From Opisthocomus hoazin (Eukaryota; Chordata; Aves; Opisthocomiformes; Opisthocomidae): 64,000 nucleotides of DNA. The notes beneath the pieces are model-generated. The model was not told the DNA's origin. It saw nothing but the letters and a program-made list of their open reading frames with translations, and did not search any database. The position numbers and the translations under genes were made by a program. Below are positions 1-13,013 of this stretch, in pieces. Numbering within the stretch: the stretch's first letter is position 1; each line of letters begins with the position of its first letter. Where the stretch lies: assembly GCF_030867145.1 (NCBI RefSeq), contig NC_134431.1, positions 8,633,089 through 8,697,088 on the forward strand. Direction: 5' to 3'.

Positions 1-805
1 GGCAAAATTGCTCTCTGAAGGCAGGTAGCTATCTTTTTATTCAGTGCGTCTGTGATGACTTGTGATTGCTAAAAATGGAGCTAGCCTGGTAAGGTGGGGA
101 AGGGAATGGGGGAGGTCTTTGTACGTAATTCACTGCATAGTTTTTATAGCTCCGTTTAGGTGGCAGAATTCATATGGCAGAAGGGATCGGATACATGAGT
201 GGAGTACAGTGTGTACAGCACAGAAGACAGCACGTCACAGTGCTAAAAATGCAGCAGAAAGTGGAGTGGCCAGGAGAGAGCGGAGCTTGTTGAGAGGCAG
301 AGACGGGGATATTGCCTGGCAGAGGAGAGGTCTGTGGTCGGTGGGGTTAGGCTGGGTTTGGACCCTATAGGGACAGACGCTCATAGAAAACCTTTCCAGC
401 CAAGGTGAATGCTTCTGCAGTGTTCACGTCGACTTTGACAGGGTAAAGGGCTGTGTGCCCAATCCCCTGACAATGTAGCCAGATCCATATTGCATTAATA
501 ATTCCTCATGTGCACCATAAATATTTTAAAGACAGGGGCAGTGGACATTAAATTAACCAGTTCTGCCTTCCTCCTTAGCTGACAGATATCTGCTTGGCTT
601 CTGTGTGTAAGATGTGATTTAAAAGACGTTAAGATACAATATGGATGAGTGTGATTGTTACACAGTACATTGCTGCTCCCTGAAATTGGAGTTCTGATGG
701 GGTTTTTTATGTTCAAATAAAATAACTGTCAAATATGTTACCAGTCTCAGAGGAGACTTCTCCCCGGCTTTCTTCTGGATGAAGGAAGTGTGTTGCTGAC
801 CCTGT

Positions 806-821
806 TGTGTGTGTGTGTGTG
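806..821. repeat. (GT)n microsatellite
   Basis: Eight consecutive GT units, followed by a T-rich run, in the RIMS4 intron. Confidence 0.9.
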
Positions 822-1639
822 GTTTTTTGTTTTTGTTTGTTTTTTTTTAAGACAGAGCTGGAGAACTTAGCTATGCAATAGATCTAGACGTGTAGCAAAT
901 TTGTTAGTTCAGCTGTGCAAGTCAAACCAGCTGCATGGCTGTGTTTAGGCAACTTGCTTATTAATTGCAACTTTGTGCACAAAGAGGACAAAGAAAAGTC
1001 TTCTAGAAAATATTTACGAGAACAGAACAGTAATTTCTGAACCCTGGGCCCAAACACATCCCATCCAGTGGAGCACCTCTTTAAGAGCGTATCGCTTCTA
1101 AAGGCTTGAGTTGATGGCAAATAGGCATTTGGGTGGATAGTGTGAATAAATCCATGAAAAGCACAAGGCAAAATGTTATCTTCTGAAAACAGCTGTTCTC
1201 CGGGTGTGCCCGGGGGTGGCTGCGTTGATGCAGTGTCTTCACCACTGCCCCACCTGGCTGAACCTGCAGCAGCAGAGCAGGGCAGCTCTGCAAAAGTCAG
1301 GATGTGCAAGTGTAATAGAGAGGCAGAAAAGGGGTTTTATCCAAGGGGGGGACACACAAAGCCTTCTCAGAATACCCCTCCTCTTGACAGAGCTCCTCAA
1401 CAGAAGGGGATTACACCTAGCCTGTGAAGGGAGCAGGAGATGAATACCTCGCTCTGCATTTCTGCTCTACAGACGTGGCAGCCAGTGTGTGGCCATTACA
1501 AGTTGGTACAGTTGAGACCAGTCACAAAGTCTTGTAAGATAGAATTTAAAAGTACTGTGTTGAGGGCAAAGGAAAGGAAATATGCTGGTCTATGCTTTGA
1601 ACTGATAACTCACGAATGGTGTTGAGGACTGATGTGCAA

Positions 1640-1815
1640 AGAGGAGGGACTGGAAAAAGATTTGGAAGGAAAAAGTAAAGCAAAGCGTAAGAATGAATTC
1701 CCTAGGGAGGCATTTTAAGAACAGGTTAGACAAGAAGCGGTCACAAATGATGTAAGTAAGGCTGTTTTGGCCTTGGGACCTGGGTGTGGACTGGGTGACC
1801 TCTGGAGATGCCTTC
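1640..1815 (+). mobile_element. Decayed CR1 LINE 3'-end fragment
   Basis: The run GGAGGCATTTTAAGAACAGG followed by TTAGACAAGAAG and later GTGTGGACTGGGTGACCTCT resembles the end of CR1 elements: a '...aggttggacaa...' stretch followed by 'ggactagatgacctct'. No open reading frame remains. It lies in a RIMS4 intron. The boundaries are approximate and the identification rests on recalled consensus features only. Confidence 0.6.
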
Positions 1816-4800
1816 TTACCATATATCCTGCGCATTTTGCAGGGTTTTGACAAGCTGATTCTGCAGACGCTTGCAGCAGCATAATGGTATACCTGGCATA
1901 CAGAGTCCCAGAAGCAATTTAAAAATAGATTTAGAAAAGAGGTCAGACAAACTCCGCATGGACAGGAAAAGAAATTAATGATACATTCTCCTTAAACGTG
2001 TCTGTGCTGTTACGCACTCTGCATGCTAATGTGGAGCGAACGGCGGGGGGGCTGTGGACGAGGCTGAGCAGAGCCTCATCTGAGGTGTGAGAGGGGCTGG
2101 CACAGGTGCGCTGAATTTTCTTTATGCTGTTTTGTATTGAAATCAGCGTTGTCCGTCTAGGCATTCAAATCCTCATCAGTTGACAAGCAAACTTTGAAAA
2201 GCTAGTTCTCCATTTGAATATATCGGAAGAAAAGCGACCTTGCCGTGAAGGAACCAACTGCTGGATGCTTTGCGCGTGGAGAGGAAGGGCACAGGTCTGC
2301 ACAGTGGGTAGGTCAGGAAATGCCGCTGCCTTGAAAGAGCGGAGAGGCAAGCAGCTGGCAAAGAGCCTTGAAGCCACCCTTAAATTACAGCACAGAGGAC
2401 AGATTTCATGTGCACTGACCTACAACGTGCAACGCAGGAGCACAGTCTTCAGAAGCTGCTGCACAGATTTCCTGACTAATCAGGATTATCAATGTTGTGT
2501 TTAAGAAGAAGGACATCTAGGCAATCTCGGCCCCAGTCTGAGCGCACGATTCCCAGGACGGAGTGGGCACAGGGTTTTATTCTGCCTATAAACGTGTCGC
2601 GAAAGGAACAAATGGTTTGCGCAGTCGACTTTTTCCCGAAGCCGGGAATGGTGGCGTGTTCTGCGTGGGATGGCCGGCTCTGTCGTGTCTGCGTGGGCTT
2701 GTCTCCCTCTCGCGGGGACCCCAGCCGCTGCGGCAGGGGCCACTTGTCCCTGCTGTCCCCGCGTCCCCGCGGCCATGCCTGTGGTGTGGAGGCACCCAGG
2801 CGAGCTGGCGGCTGTGCCAGGGACAGCTTGGGCTTGGAAACGGCCGGTTTGTGTGCGCGTCTGAGCCGGGGTTTGCAGCCAATGCTGCCCCTTGGGGTGG
2901 AGCTGATACCTGTGTGAACAGGGTTGATGTTCCTGCGGGTTTCTGCTGGCGGGCTCCGAGAGCCCGGGATCAGCAGCCTCCAGCATGCCGTCCTGCTGCA
3001 GCCCCTGCTCTGCCTCCGTACTGACACCAAGCGCCCTCGTCTGCGGGGCCTGCAGCAGAATGTCCTTCGCTTGTCCTTGACACCCTGGAGGTGTCACTGA
3101 CCTCCCTGTACTCTCCCTGTGCCTTCAGGTCAGTGACAGAGTCACGTTTGACTTGCCACCATTTCCACATCAAAGCCCATAATCTTTAACTTCATTAATA
3201 TCATTCTTGTTCATGTGTGGCAAAGCAGAGCCTGTGAATCATGATTAGTGAAAGCAGAGGGCCAGAGAAGAGATAATTGATTTCTCTTTGCTGTTCAAAG
3301 GGCTGTGCTGCCCTCGCTCAGCAGGGCATTTGTGCCCTTTGGACAGAGGGCTGACAAGTGTCACCTGTTAATCTTCTCTGTGTGCAGCTGTTTGTCAGCA
3401 CGAGATGGCCCTGCTGCAGCCCCGGTCCCCAGGGCACTGCTGCTTATGGCAGTTGCTATTTGCAAGTCAGCTGCAAAACGCTCCCTCCTTATTCTTCCAG
3501 CTATTTTTAGCACTACTTCTTAGATTTTAATAAAAAAAAAAGACATCTTGTATCGGTGATAACCAGGTTGTAGCGATTTCTCCCCTTCAGGGAGAGGCAT
3601 GTTTGGCAGTGGGAGGGGAAGGGCTTTCCAGGGTGGCTCTGGTGCATGTGAAACCCATCTGCTGGCTGTCACCCGCGGTGGATCCCTTCGGGAGCACATC
3701 TCCCTGCCAGCGCAGCCAGCGTGCGGTGGTTCAGCAGGAGAGCTGGTCTCTGAGTCAAGGGCAGGTGAGAAACGGCTCGGTTTCTTCAGAGGCCAGGCAG
3801 GAGAAGTCTGCTGAGTGTGCAGCATGTGGGAGAGTGGCAGGGGAGGGCTCTTGGGAGCACTGGGGCTGCGTTTAAAGACCTGAAAGAAGTCATGGTGGTC
3901 CCTGGAGCTCTTTTGCTCCCTGCTTCAGCTGAAGGGAAAGTGAGTGAGTGAATGAGGAAGGTCTGTCCCACCGATCTTGGAACCAGACTGTACGCAGCCC
4001 CCTCACCTCGGCATCCCAGCTTCTCCCCAAGCACTTGACAGACAGAGCTCGCTGAGCTGAATTTGAGCATCCTAAATTTAGCCGATGCAGCTACATGGTT
4101 CCTGCTGGTTTTAATTCACATTCATACTAAAATTTCTGCAGTTTTATTTTCCCCTTCACTCTCCTCTCAAGGGAGAAGCAATGGGTTTCTTGGAGGTAGC
4201 TTATGATTTTTGCAGACAGAAATTGTTTCCATTCCAGGTTGTTGGCAATATCCAAATATATGTCAAGGAATTGGTCAAAGCCAAGGAGCCTGATTTAGAG
4301 TTGCTGCTTCTAATGTCTATTAAAGCAGCACTGCAGAAGGTCAACCTCTGTGCAACACAGCAGCCAGTTCCACCAGCTAATGGCATAATCTATTGAAGAA
4401 TTAATTCCTTACATCTTCCCTTCCTGGTCAAACGTAACAACAACGGGGAGCATCAACTGTCTAACCTAGTACTGAGTTTCATATAGTGCTGGTAAACCTA
4501 TTAACTGAGGCTGTTTTCCAAACTCCTGGAGTCTTGACTTTGGCCTGTGTTTTTAAGTGGGCTTTTACTGTTCCTCTCAAGATCAGCCTTGGTGCTGCAA
4601 AGCAGCAGCAGCTTCATTGGAGCAGCAGCTCCACTGTTCTCCTTGCGAGGGTCCATGCTTGTGGCACAGCCCTGGTGTCCCTGCAGCAGCGTCCTGCCCT
4701 CTCGCTGTAATTTGCACAGAGGAGTGTTCATCATTTCGAGGTTGTCCTGAGCCCTTGGACTTCTGAAGCTGTGCGGAGATTGCTTTGCTGTAGACACTGC

Positions 4801-7800
4801 CAGCTGCCATTAGTTCACTTTTCGCCAACAGCTCTTGTTCTTGTGCTTTTTAACGCTGTTCATCTCTCCTGCTGTTTTACTCCGAATCACTGATGATCAC
4901 TGCAGCATCAGCTGCTCCATTAGCTGGTGCTTTTATTTTGTCTCGAGCTGCCCCAGCTGCTGGGCAGAGCCTTTGCTAGCAGTGTTGCCCAGAGGAGGGG
5001 TGAGCTGGTATGTGAGCTCGCGGGTACTTTCTCTCCACACACTTATCAAGTGCAGACAAACATTTGGCATCGGCCTGTGACATGATTCCCTCCCCAGCAG
5101 GTAAGAGAGAATGGTCTCCTGTGGCAGGTTTTGTGAATTATTTTGAATATTCAGAGGCCAGAAGTGTGTCTCCTTTGCTGTCCTGCAGCAAGTGGAGTTT
5201 CTGTGGGTGGTCTTCTCCCAGCTCTGTGTCCCCAGTGCAGTAGCGCGGCTGGACTTCACCCTGGAGAGGGATCGCTCCAAGACCTGGTTCTGGGTGTCCT
5301 GCAGCTGTAGCAGCACAGGGCTTTGCTCGGTCCTGGGCTTCCCCTCCGCTGTGCTGGTCCTCGGCATCTTGTTAATGAGCCCAAGCATCTGTTCTGAGCA
5401 CAGCAGTGAACATTTCCCTGAACGGCTGCGGGTTGTCTTGCCAGCTTGTTATTTACGTGCTCATTCAGGTCACATACTCCCCAGGGCAGGAGTGAGACCC
5501 GAGCTTGGCCCATTTATCTTCTACAAGTTGAGAAGAATAAAGAAAACATTTACCTTCTGACTGATGGTCCATTCATCTCCTGCTGAATCTTATGTCTTTC
5601 TCTGTCCGGTCTTCTTTTTCTTGAACTATTTTGGGTTCTCTCGGCACTAGTTTCCATCCTTTTTTGACTCTGTGGGCAGCTCAAAATGCCTGAGCCATCA
5701 GGCTCAAGGAGTCTCGCTGGTCCTCGTGTGCACCAGGACTCCCTTCTTCCCTCCTTGTATGGGCAAATCATGCGCCTGATAAAGCCTGTCTGGCTCCGGG
5801 CTCCCCTGGCCTGCTTTCCCCATCTCATGTCCCTGACCCTGTGGATTTAGCAGCCCTGGGGCTGTCTCTGCCCTTGGCAGCCTGGCTGCACATCCTGCAC
5901 CTCGGCCCTGGTCCTGTGCTCGGGCGCTGCTCCCTGGAGAGGGCTGCCACGTCGGGGCAGGAGTCCGTGCCCGGGGGAGCAGAGCACGGTGGCACTGGGA
6001 ATGGTGGATGGTGGCACTGGGATGCACCTTGCGCCTTGGAGGAGGTGCTGACACTGAAAACCGAGAGAAATCTTAAGCCTGCTCTGTAATCAATACCAAT
6101 TATAAATCCTAGTGTTGCTGTTGCATCTCAAAAGATCACCCAGAGTGTTTGTGCAAACAGTGGATGCAGGATGAAAAAACGCCAAACCGGGGAAAATCCA
6201 CCCCGTGCATAGTGCCTCACAAGCTTGTCTTCCAGGATGCCAAGCACCCTCCTCCTCCTCCCTTTTCATGAAGGTAACATTTGTGAAGAACTCAAGGGCA
6301 GGTTTCTCCACGCTGATGGCTCTACAGCTCCCTGTGGAGCAGCGATAACCAGGTTTCTCAGAGCGAGGTCAGCACGGAGGGGAGGTGCAGTGCTCCGTGG
6401 AGAAGTCCAGCCATTGAATTCGGTGCCCCTGTCACAGTGAGCTGAGCCACCCCGTGAAACTGTCACAAGGACATGTGCTAGTGACGCGTCCCTGCAGTCG
6501 TGTGTGTGGTGGGATGCTGAGGTGTGCTTGCTGGCTTCCTCCTTCCTCGTCTGAATAAATAAATATTCCTGTGGGGCTGAGACCAGATCTACAAATAGCT
6601 AATGAGAGCTGAAATCCCAGCCTGAAATTAGCACTCTTCTGGCTGAATAGGGTTTAAAGAAATTTCTCATTTTTTTAGTGTCTTTTAAATGTAACTGGCT
6701 TGCAGGGGGGAATCAATGAATCTTTGTGGCTGACTTAGGCTGCATGAGAGCCTGTGGTCCCCAGCCCGCCTCGCAGGCAGGGTTCCTCTCCAGCTTTGCC
6801 TGTACTGAACGTGCGGCCTCCTCACAGCATCCTTTCTAAGAAATGAGTTGTGGGCGGCAGGGAGCTGTATCATTACGTGGGTAGTTGTCCCCTGCCAAGG
6901 ACGTCTGGAGAAGTGCCGGAGGTTTGGAGCTGTGCCTGACTTCGGCGTGCAGCATCTTCCCCGGAGACAGAGTCCAGAACCCAGCGTGGTAGCGTGGGTA
7001 CCCCGGCACAAAGCTCCTGACGTGTTTCAGTGGCTGTGCCACGGTTTGGCAGATGCCTGCGGGACAAACGTTGGTGTTGAATGGTGGCCTCGAGCCTCCT
7101 CCTTGCCATTTGCACCAATTTTTCCCTCCGCCTCTGAAACAGCTGTGTAAATCAGGGTGCAGCTGGATAAATTTTGGTTTGTATTGGTGTACCGTGGGGT
7201 TTGATGCTTTTGCATTGTTTGCCTGTGTCCAGTGCAGTGACCAGCCGTGCCGCAGAGCAGCCTCGGGTGCCTGGTGAATAGATCTGGGGGCTCTGTCCCC
7301 ATGACAGCTTTTGTTTTGCTGTAGTGACCGCGGCAGAGGCACTGCTGGTCTTTGGAGGTGGTGTCCTTTTAGCCTTTCACCAGTGTTCGGGTCCCTTGGT
7401 GACTGCTTCAGCCCCGCCCGTGGAAGCTGTTACGAAAACCAGACAGTGGATGTGATGGGTGCTTCTGGTGCTGAGCAGGAGGAAATGGGGCCCTTTGCTC
7501 AAGAAGGAGATGGGTTGCTCTGTGTGTGTGTGAGAAATAAATAGGAAATTGAGTCCCAAGGGGATAGATGCCAGGACCTTTTATCTCGCTTCAAGCTGCT
7601 GCTCTGGATGCTTTTTTTCCTCCCCAGAAGTGAGGACTGGGAAGGGACAACTACCAAAAGAGATCCTATAAGCTTTGCCAGGAAGCTGCTTAGATTATAA
7701 TGCTACCTGGAAGAGTTGACAGGCTGTGTATGAGCCTGAGATGGCAGAGATTTTCCTTTACAGACAATTAGTTATAGTGAAAGAAGTATTAACCAACTGG

Positions 7801-8006
7801 TGACTGCAACCATTACTGTTTTTTTGTAGAAGGAAAGGGATTTTAAATGGATTCTGTGTAACTAAACTGCCTAGAAATTAGTGAATTTTGCAAGGGAAAA
7901 AGGCTTCTGTAGATGTCATTCATTTCAAAGATATATCTGGTTCTTTAGTTACTGGGTTGCTTTAACATGCAAATTAACCACTTGCCAAAATCAATTTCTT
8001 TTGCAG

Positions 8007-8119
8007 CTTGAATTTCAGCGGAGTCCATCTGGCATCTGCTGGGCAGTTTAGTGACTTCCTGGGGAGCATGGGCCCTGCACAATTTGTTGGGCGTCAGACC
8101 TTGGCCACCACCTCGATGG
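8007..8119 (+). CDS. RIMS4: RIMS4 coding exon, linker before C2
   Basis: The acceptor is a T-rich tract ending TTTTGCAG at 8006 and the donor is GTAAGG at 8120. The exon enters in phase 2 (one base completing an Asn or similar codon) and leaves in phase 1. It encodes 37 residues from LNFSGVHLAS to TLATTSM, matching the region just before the C2 domain of RIMS4. Confidence 0.94.
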
Positions 8120-11100
8120 GTAAGGCACACAAAGATGTTAGGTGGTTTTAATTTAATCTTGAACAGACTGCTCCTACAAGCCACCTAATAATGTGTCCAG
8201 CATCTGCTGCTCTACCACTCCCCCGCTCCGTTTCTCTGTTAAATCGAGTAAGCTTGGCTGAAAGGTTTTGCTGATGCTGCGAGTGCAGCATTAGTAGGAG
8301 AGCACCAGCTTTGTGCTTGCCTCCCTCAGATCTGAAAGGCAGAGACTAAGTAAAACGCAGCTAAAATCCTGAAAACGTATCCTGTGCATCTTTGTGTTTT
8401 TCTTGCTCTCTAAGGCCCACCGAGCTCTGTAAAGATTTTCTTATGGCCCACCATAATTGCATTTTCCAAAGCAGCCTGCAGCTCTAGGTACTGCAGTGTG
8501 GGAGAGATGAGAGGCTAGCTGCCCTGAAGAGCATGGGACTGAGTCACCAAAGCCATATTAGAGGGCTGACATTAGAGATTGCTTTTGAAAATGTGGGCTT
8601 GAATCACTGCGGAGCTGCTCCGGAATAACGCAGGAGGAGATCAGGCACTCGGGGCCTACAGTTCGTTACAGCTTGTAGCAGGCGTGACATGAAGATTGTT
8701 TTTATTAACATTTTACTAGCCCACAGAGATATTGTTTTGAAAGTCTTCTGTCTGTCTTGACGTTTTGGTTTAGGGGATGTGGAAATTGGCTTGCAAGAGC
8801 GAAATGGGCAGCTAGAAGTGGATATCATTCAGGCTCGAGGACTGACACCAAAACCCGGCTCCAAAACACTGCCAGGTAGTATGCGTTGACCTCCTAAAGT
8901 AACTCACTGAGCCCCAGCCTCCTGTGATGCTTGTCAGTGGGAAAAATTTTAATTCTGCTTGGCTTCTGCAGGAATAAGCAGTCTGTATGCGGTATTGAAA
9001 ATAAGGCTGGTTGAGCAAATCTTTTCACTGCTGTAAATGCCTTCATTAGAAATACCTGAGGCGTGGCGTTCTGTCTTTTCTAAAGTGACTGTGAAGATTT
9101 TTTCGTATTTGACCATCTTTATTTTTTCCAGCTGCTTACATCAAAGCTTACCTGCTAGAGAATGGCGTGTGCATTGCGAAAAAGAAGACAAAAGTGGCTC
9201 GCAAATCCTTAGACCCTTTGTACAATCAGGTGTTACTGTTTGCTGAGAGTCCCCAGGGCAAAGTGTTACAGGTAAGACGAGCAAGTCTCAGGTCTGCCCA
9301 TCTCTCTCTTCCACCTCTGCTGGAAGCTTCTAGGTCTGGCGAGGAATCTGGATAATTAACATAGATGAGAACAAGCCAGTGTTTTCACTGAACCAAATGC
9401 ACTCAATCTGAACGTAACAAATGGGAATGAAAACCCTTTTTTCATACTCAAACCTGCAAGGTAATATGAGTGCCTACCAGGAAAAGGTTGATCTTGTTTT
9501 TTTTTTTAATTCGTTTTCTCCCACCCAGTTAGGAGATAGATAGGACCTATAGATGCTGAACAGTCTCGCAGCACGGGTTGTCTTCTGTCTTTATGCATAC
9601 TCAGAGCACTCTGCTTTGGCCATTGCCCCGTGACATATCCTACCTTTTTCTGCCTCTTTTCTTGTACTGCCATACGTTTTCTGCCATACTCACATTTTCA
9701 GTTCTGCACCTATGTTTCCAGAGCAGAGAGTGATTTGCATTGTTAATTCATACTCAAATCATTTCCATCCAGTAAAGCCTGGCTAAAATCCACTGGTAGT
9801 TCTGGCGTAATTGATCAGTGAGTTTCTATTGCTTACCTCCACTGGCATATGAATTGCCAGCTGACCTGCTGGATTCTCCCCATCAGTGAACTCCTCCTCA
9901 TTTACCTTGTTTGGAAGCGTTTACCCGTGTTGTAACAAGACCGCACATTTTTGACTGAAATAGGGAGGGACCCGGCTTGGTCTGCTCTTGCCTTGTGTGG
10001 GTTTCCTCACCTGCTGCCGTGCTGCTGGAAAAGGCACTTATTCCAAGAGAATAAAATGAGGATCTTGGCTCTCTGCCAGCGGTCATGCCACCAGACCAAC
10101 TCTCTGCAGTGGCTTGCTCCATCTTATGCTGACCTAGAGTGTTCATTTTCGTCTTCTAATTGACATTTGTTGTCTCCCCTACCTCATGTTTTAGAAAATT
10201 GTAATGTTGTGGTTATTCGAAGCCTAGGGAAAGAAGCTGTCAGGATTAGCCAGAGATCACCCGTCACCGTTATAACCCATCATACTCATCCTCTCCTCTT
10301 CAGAACACGGACTCTCTCTGGAGTCAGTCGTCACCTTTGTCTTGAGCCACATAGGGCCAGTCGGTCATGTGCAGGCCTCCAGCATGTCTAAGCCCATGAC
10401 CTTCACTGCATCTGCTGTTCCACCCACTGGTCTCCATCGTGTCGTAAGTGTGACTCAGCTTTCCCTTCTCGCCTGCCAGCTCTCTGTCAGTAGACCTTCC
10501 TCTGCGTCTGCAAACCTTTCTCGGCAGCCTGTTCTGCTTCCCCAGCATGCCTCTCCATGTGTGCCCCCTGTGTCACCGGCCCCACTTGCCAGCACTCGGC
10601 TCATGCCCTTGCTCCAGGTGAGCAGCCATGCCTTGTTGCCATCTGCCCTGTGTCACGAGCTCCGAGTGCGCAAGTTAATACATGCTCTTCTCCTCAAACT
10701 GTTGGCTCTTGACCCAAGCTATTGCCCACTTTTTTTTGTTGGTGTATTTTTCCAGATTGGGAGCCCTTCCTACCCTTCTCCCCAAGGCCACATTTTGTTG
10801 TGTCCAGGGCCCATGACTGTGCCAGGACCAGGTTTTACGTGCAGGTCTTGGAGCTGCGGCTCTGGGGATACTTTGCACCCGTGCTGGCCCTGCTCAGCAG
10901 GTAGAACAGCAGAACTGTGTCTCATCCACTGATGCATTCGCATCTTTTCCATGAGGGGGGAAAAAAAAAAATCTGATAACATTAGGATTTGTAAAACTGT
11001 GCTTAAAAAAAAAAGTGTAAAATCATCAACCAGAGCTTCACGTCGTCTGTTGGTAGTGTAAACCTCTCTGCCCTTTTTGGACTGTACTAAAGCCCCGGGA

Positions 11101-11399
11101 AACTGGATGAGCAGAAAGAAGGATTGATCAGACTTGTGCGAGTTGGAGGATTAACTGTGCTCCTCTGTGTTGTTCCTAAGGTGATAGTCTGGGGGAACTA
11201 TGGACGCATGGAGCGCAAGCACTTCATGGGAGTCGCCAGAGTCCTCCTGGAAGAACTGGATTTGTCAACATTAGCAATCGGCTGGTACAAGCTCTTCCCA
11301 ACCTCCTCGATGGTAGATCCCACTACGGGCCCGCTCCTGCGTCAGTCCTCCCAGCTTTCCCTGGAGAGCACAGTGGGACCCTGCTGCGACAGGTCTTAG
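8007..11399 (+). CDS. RIMS4: RIMS4 (RIM4 gamma), C-terminal 190 residues over four exons
   Basis: Joined exons 8007-8119, 8774-8875, 9132-9271 and 11181-11399 give 190 residues ending at TAG. All junctions are GT/AG and the phases agree. The start (about 79 residues, judged from the 269-residue human protein) lies upstream of the window. The visible part has a linker containing QFSDFLGSMGPAQFVGRQ, then a single C2 domain beginning at GDVEIGLQERNGQLEVDI and running to GWYKLFPTSS, then a short Ser-rich tail. Gamma-RIMs consist essentially of the RIM C2B domain and regulate presynaptic vesicle exocytosis and neurite growth; RIM C2B domains do not bind calcium. RIMS4 is preferred over RIMS3 because of ESPQGKVLQVIVWGNYGRME and VARKSLDPLYNQ. 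The neighbours (KCNK15, CCN5) are those of human RIMS4. The gene converges on KCNK15. Confidence 0.96.
8774..8875 (+). CDS. RIMS4: RIMS4 coding exon, start of C2 domain
   Basis: The acceptor is GGTTTAG at 8773 and the donor is GTAGTA at 8876. It encodes 33 full codons, from DVEIGLQERN to PGSKTLP, with a split Gly codon before and a split Ala codon after. These are the first beta strands of the C2 domain. Confidence 0.95.
9132..9271 (+). CDS. RIMS4: RIMS4 coding exon, middle of C2 domain
   Basis: The acceptor is ATTTTTTCCAG at 9131 and the donor is GTAAGA at 9272. It encodes 46 residues from AYIKAYLLEN to QGKVLQ, including the basic stretch AKKKTKVARK on the C2 surface. It ends in phase 0. 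Confidence 0.95.
11181..11399 (+). CDS. RIMS4: RIMS4 terminal coding exon
   Basis: The acceptor is GTTCCTAAG at 11180. It encodes 72 residues from VIVWGNYGRM to GPCCDRS and stops with TAG at 11397-11399. It completes the C2 domain and adds the Ser-rich tail (LRQSSQLSLESTVG) typical of gamma-RIMs. Confidence 0.96.
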   Translation: MIVWGNYGRMERKHFMGVARVLLEELDLSTLAIGWYKLFPTSSMVDPTTGPLLRQSSQLSLESTVGPCCDRS

Positions 11400-13007
11400 T
11401 GAGTGAGGAAGGGGGAACTGCTTTTGTTTTTTAAACATGCTGTCAAGGTTTTGTTTGCTGGAACTCTGACCTCAAGCGCAATGCATGTTCAATCAGTTCT
11501 CGTGGAGCTGGAAGAGGAGGATAAACCAGTGACCTTAGACAGAAGACGAGGGGGAGGGCGCTGTGCCCTCTCTGTCCGAGGAGGAGGTGCCGTGGGGCAT
11601 GAGTCCTAGTTGTCAAATTAGACATACACCTCTTGTTTCCCTTCTCTCACTGTCATTCTTGGACCCTTGTTTCAGATCAATATTAACCGTGGAAAGTTGC
11701 AGCATTCGAAAGCATTTTTGGGGGACTAAGGAAGGTCTTTTTCTTAACTGTGTGTCTTAGAAATTTCTAATACGAATTCTTTCATGAGAAAGTACCTGAA
11801 AAATTCAGATGTCTGGCCTAAAAAAAGCAGTAGCAGAAAGTTTCAGAGGAAGCATAAGGTTTTTTTAATAATGTTTTTCCTCTCAAAAGGAAGAAAAAGA
11901 AAGAAGCCTGCAACTCTTTCTTTAGAATTAGTTCCACATCACTGAGTCATGTTAACTGTGACACTGTCGTTGCTGTGTTTTCAAACTGTGCCAAATTACC
12001 AGCAAGTGTCTTCACTGCATTACTTGTCTAACACTGCTGATGAAGCGTACTTGGTGGGAGAATAAGCAGCGCCTACTTAGACCAGACAGTTTGAACAGAG
12101 TTCGAGTTTAGCAGGCTAATTAACTGCAATTTTGCTCAGAAAAAACCACTAGAAGTGGGAGCTGAACATCAGACTTACACCTTGAGGTATGTTTTGTGTT
12201 GTCAGATACAACGCTCTGCAATTTACTGGCTTCCTTACTTGTTGCTGTGCATCCTTCAGTCACAATGTCTTCTATCTCCTGCTTTTCTTCCATCCCTTTG
12301 TACTGGTACCTATCTGCTGGAGATGCTGCCCTTCCTGTTGTGCTGTGGACTGACCTGAAACGGGACTCTTTAGTGTGCCACAGGAGAGGAGATTGAGGTT
12401 TCGAGGGGTGCAGAAGGAAGAAACCTCAGTCTGTCATGTGACAAGAAGGTGCGGGCGAGCGTGTAACCTTCTGTGTGGAGAGAAAGGGGCTTTGGGCAGT
12501 CTCAGTAGTACACAGACACTGTCGAGTGTCCTGAAAGAGGAGATGCAATCACTGGAGCATGGAGAGGTGGTGGGTGAGGAATCTGAAGACACAGTGGTCA
12601 TAGGATGTATATTTTCTTAATTCAAGTGCAACACTAACTGTAAATGAGTCTTGCAGATGAAGCCAGTAAAGCACATTCTCTGAGCTGCCGAGCTACAGCG
12701 GCCGTTGTCAGCAGAGTCACGTGCTGCAGTAAGGTGCGCTAGGTCCTTCAGACAATTAAAAACTTATTGTCAAAAATCACGGAGAATTTCCAAAGATTTT
12801 CTGTTGATTGACCTGTTTTGGTTAGGTTTTCTCATAATTCTTAATGAGGATTTGATGACTGCTGTCTCAGAACAAGCTGTTGGAGATGTTTTACTTTGTA
12901 ATTGAAAAGTGAAGGTCCCGTGTCCCGTTTCGGAATGAGCAGATTCTCGGCCTGTCGTAGGGGCTTACTGAACCTGTATGTCTGCATGTGGACCTCAGCT
13001 TTGGTAG

Positions 13008-13013
13008 AATAAA
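13008..13013 (+). terminator. Candidate RIMS4 polyadenylation signal (proximal)
   Basis: AATAAA about 1.6 kb after the RIMS4 stop, followed within 10-30 bases by a GT-rich stretch (GAGTGTTGAGTGGATGG), the usual arrangement for 3' end cleavage. Confidence 0.4.

Larger units (their letters stand above)
1..8006 (+). other. RIMS4: Intron of RIMS4 upstream of the first visible exon
   Basis: The first visible RIMS4 exon begins in phase 2, so it must be joined to an exon upstream. No match to the expected upstream RIMS4 coding sequence was found on the plus strand here. The stretch holds a (GT)n run near 806-821, an old CR1-like fragment near 1640-1815, and a CpG-richer patch at about 2500-3060 with no recognisable gene. 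Confidence 0.7.

Noticed and set aside
4181-4396. 71-codon plus-strand open frame with a protein-like composition in the RIMS4 intron.
   Set aside because: Short, unspliced, and with no recognisable family or splice context. It may be chance; not enough to call a gene.
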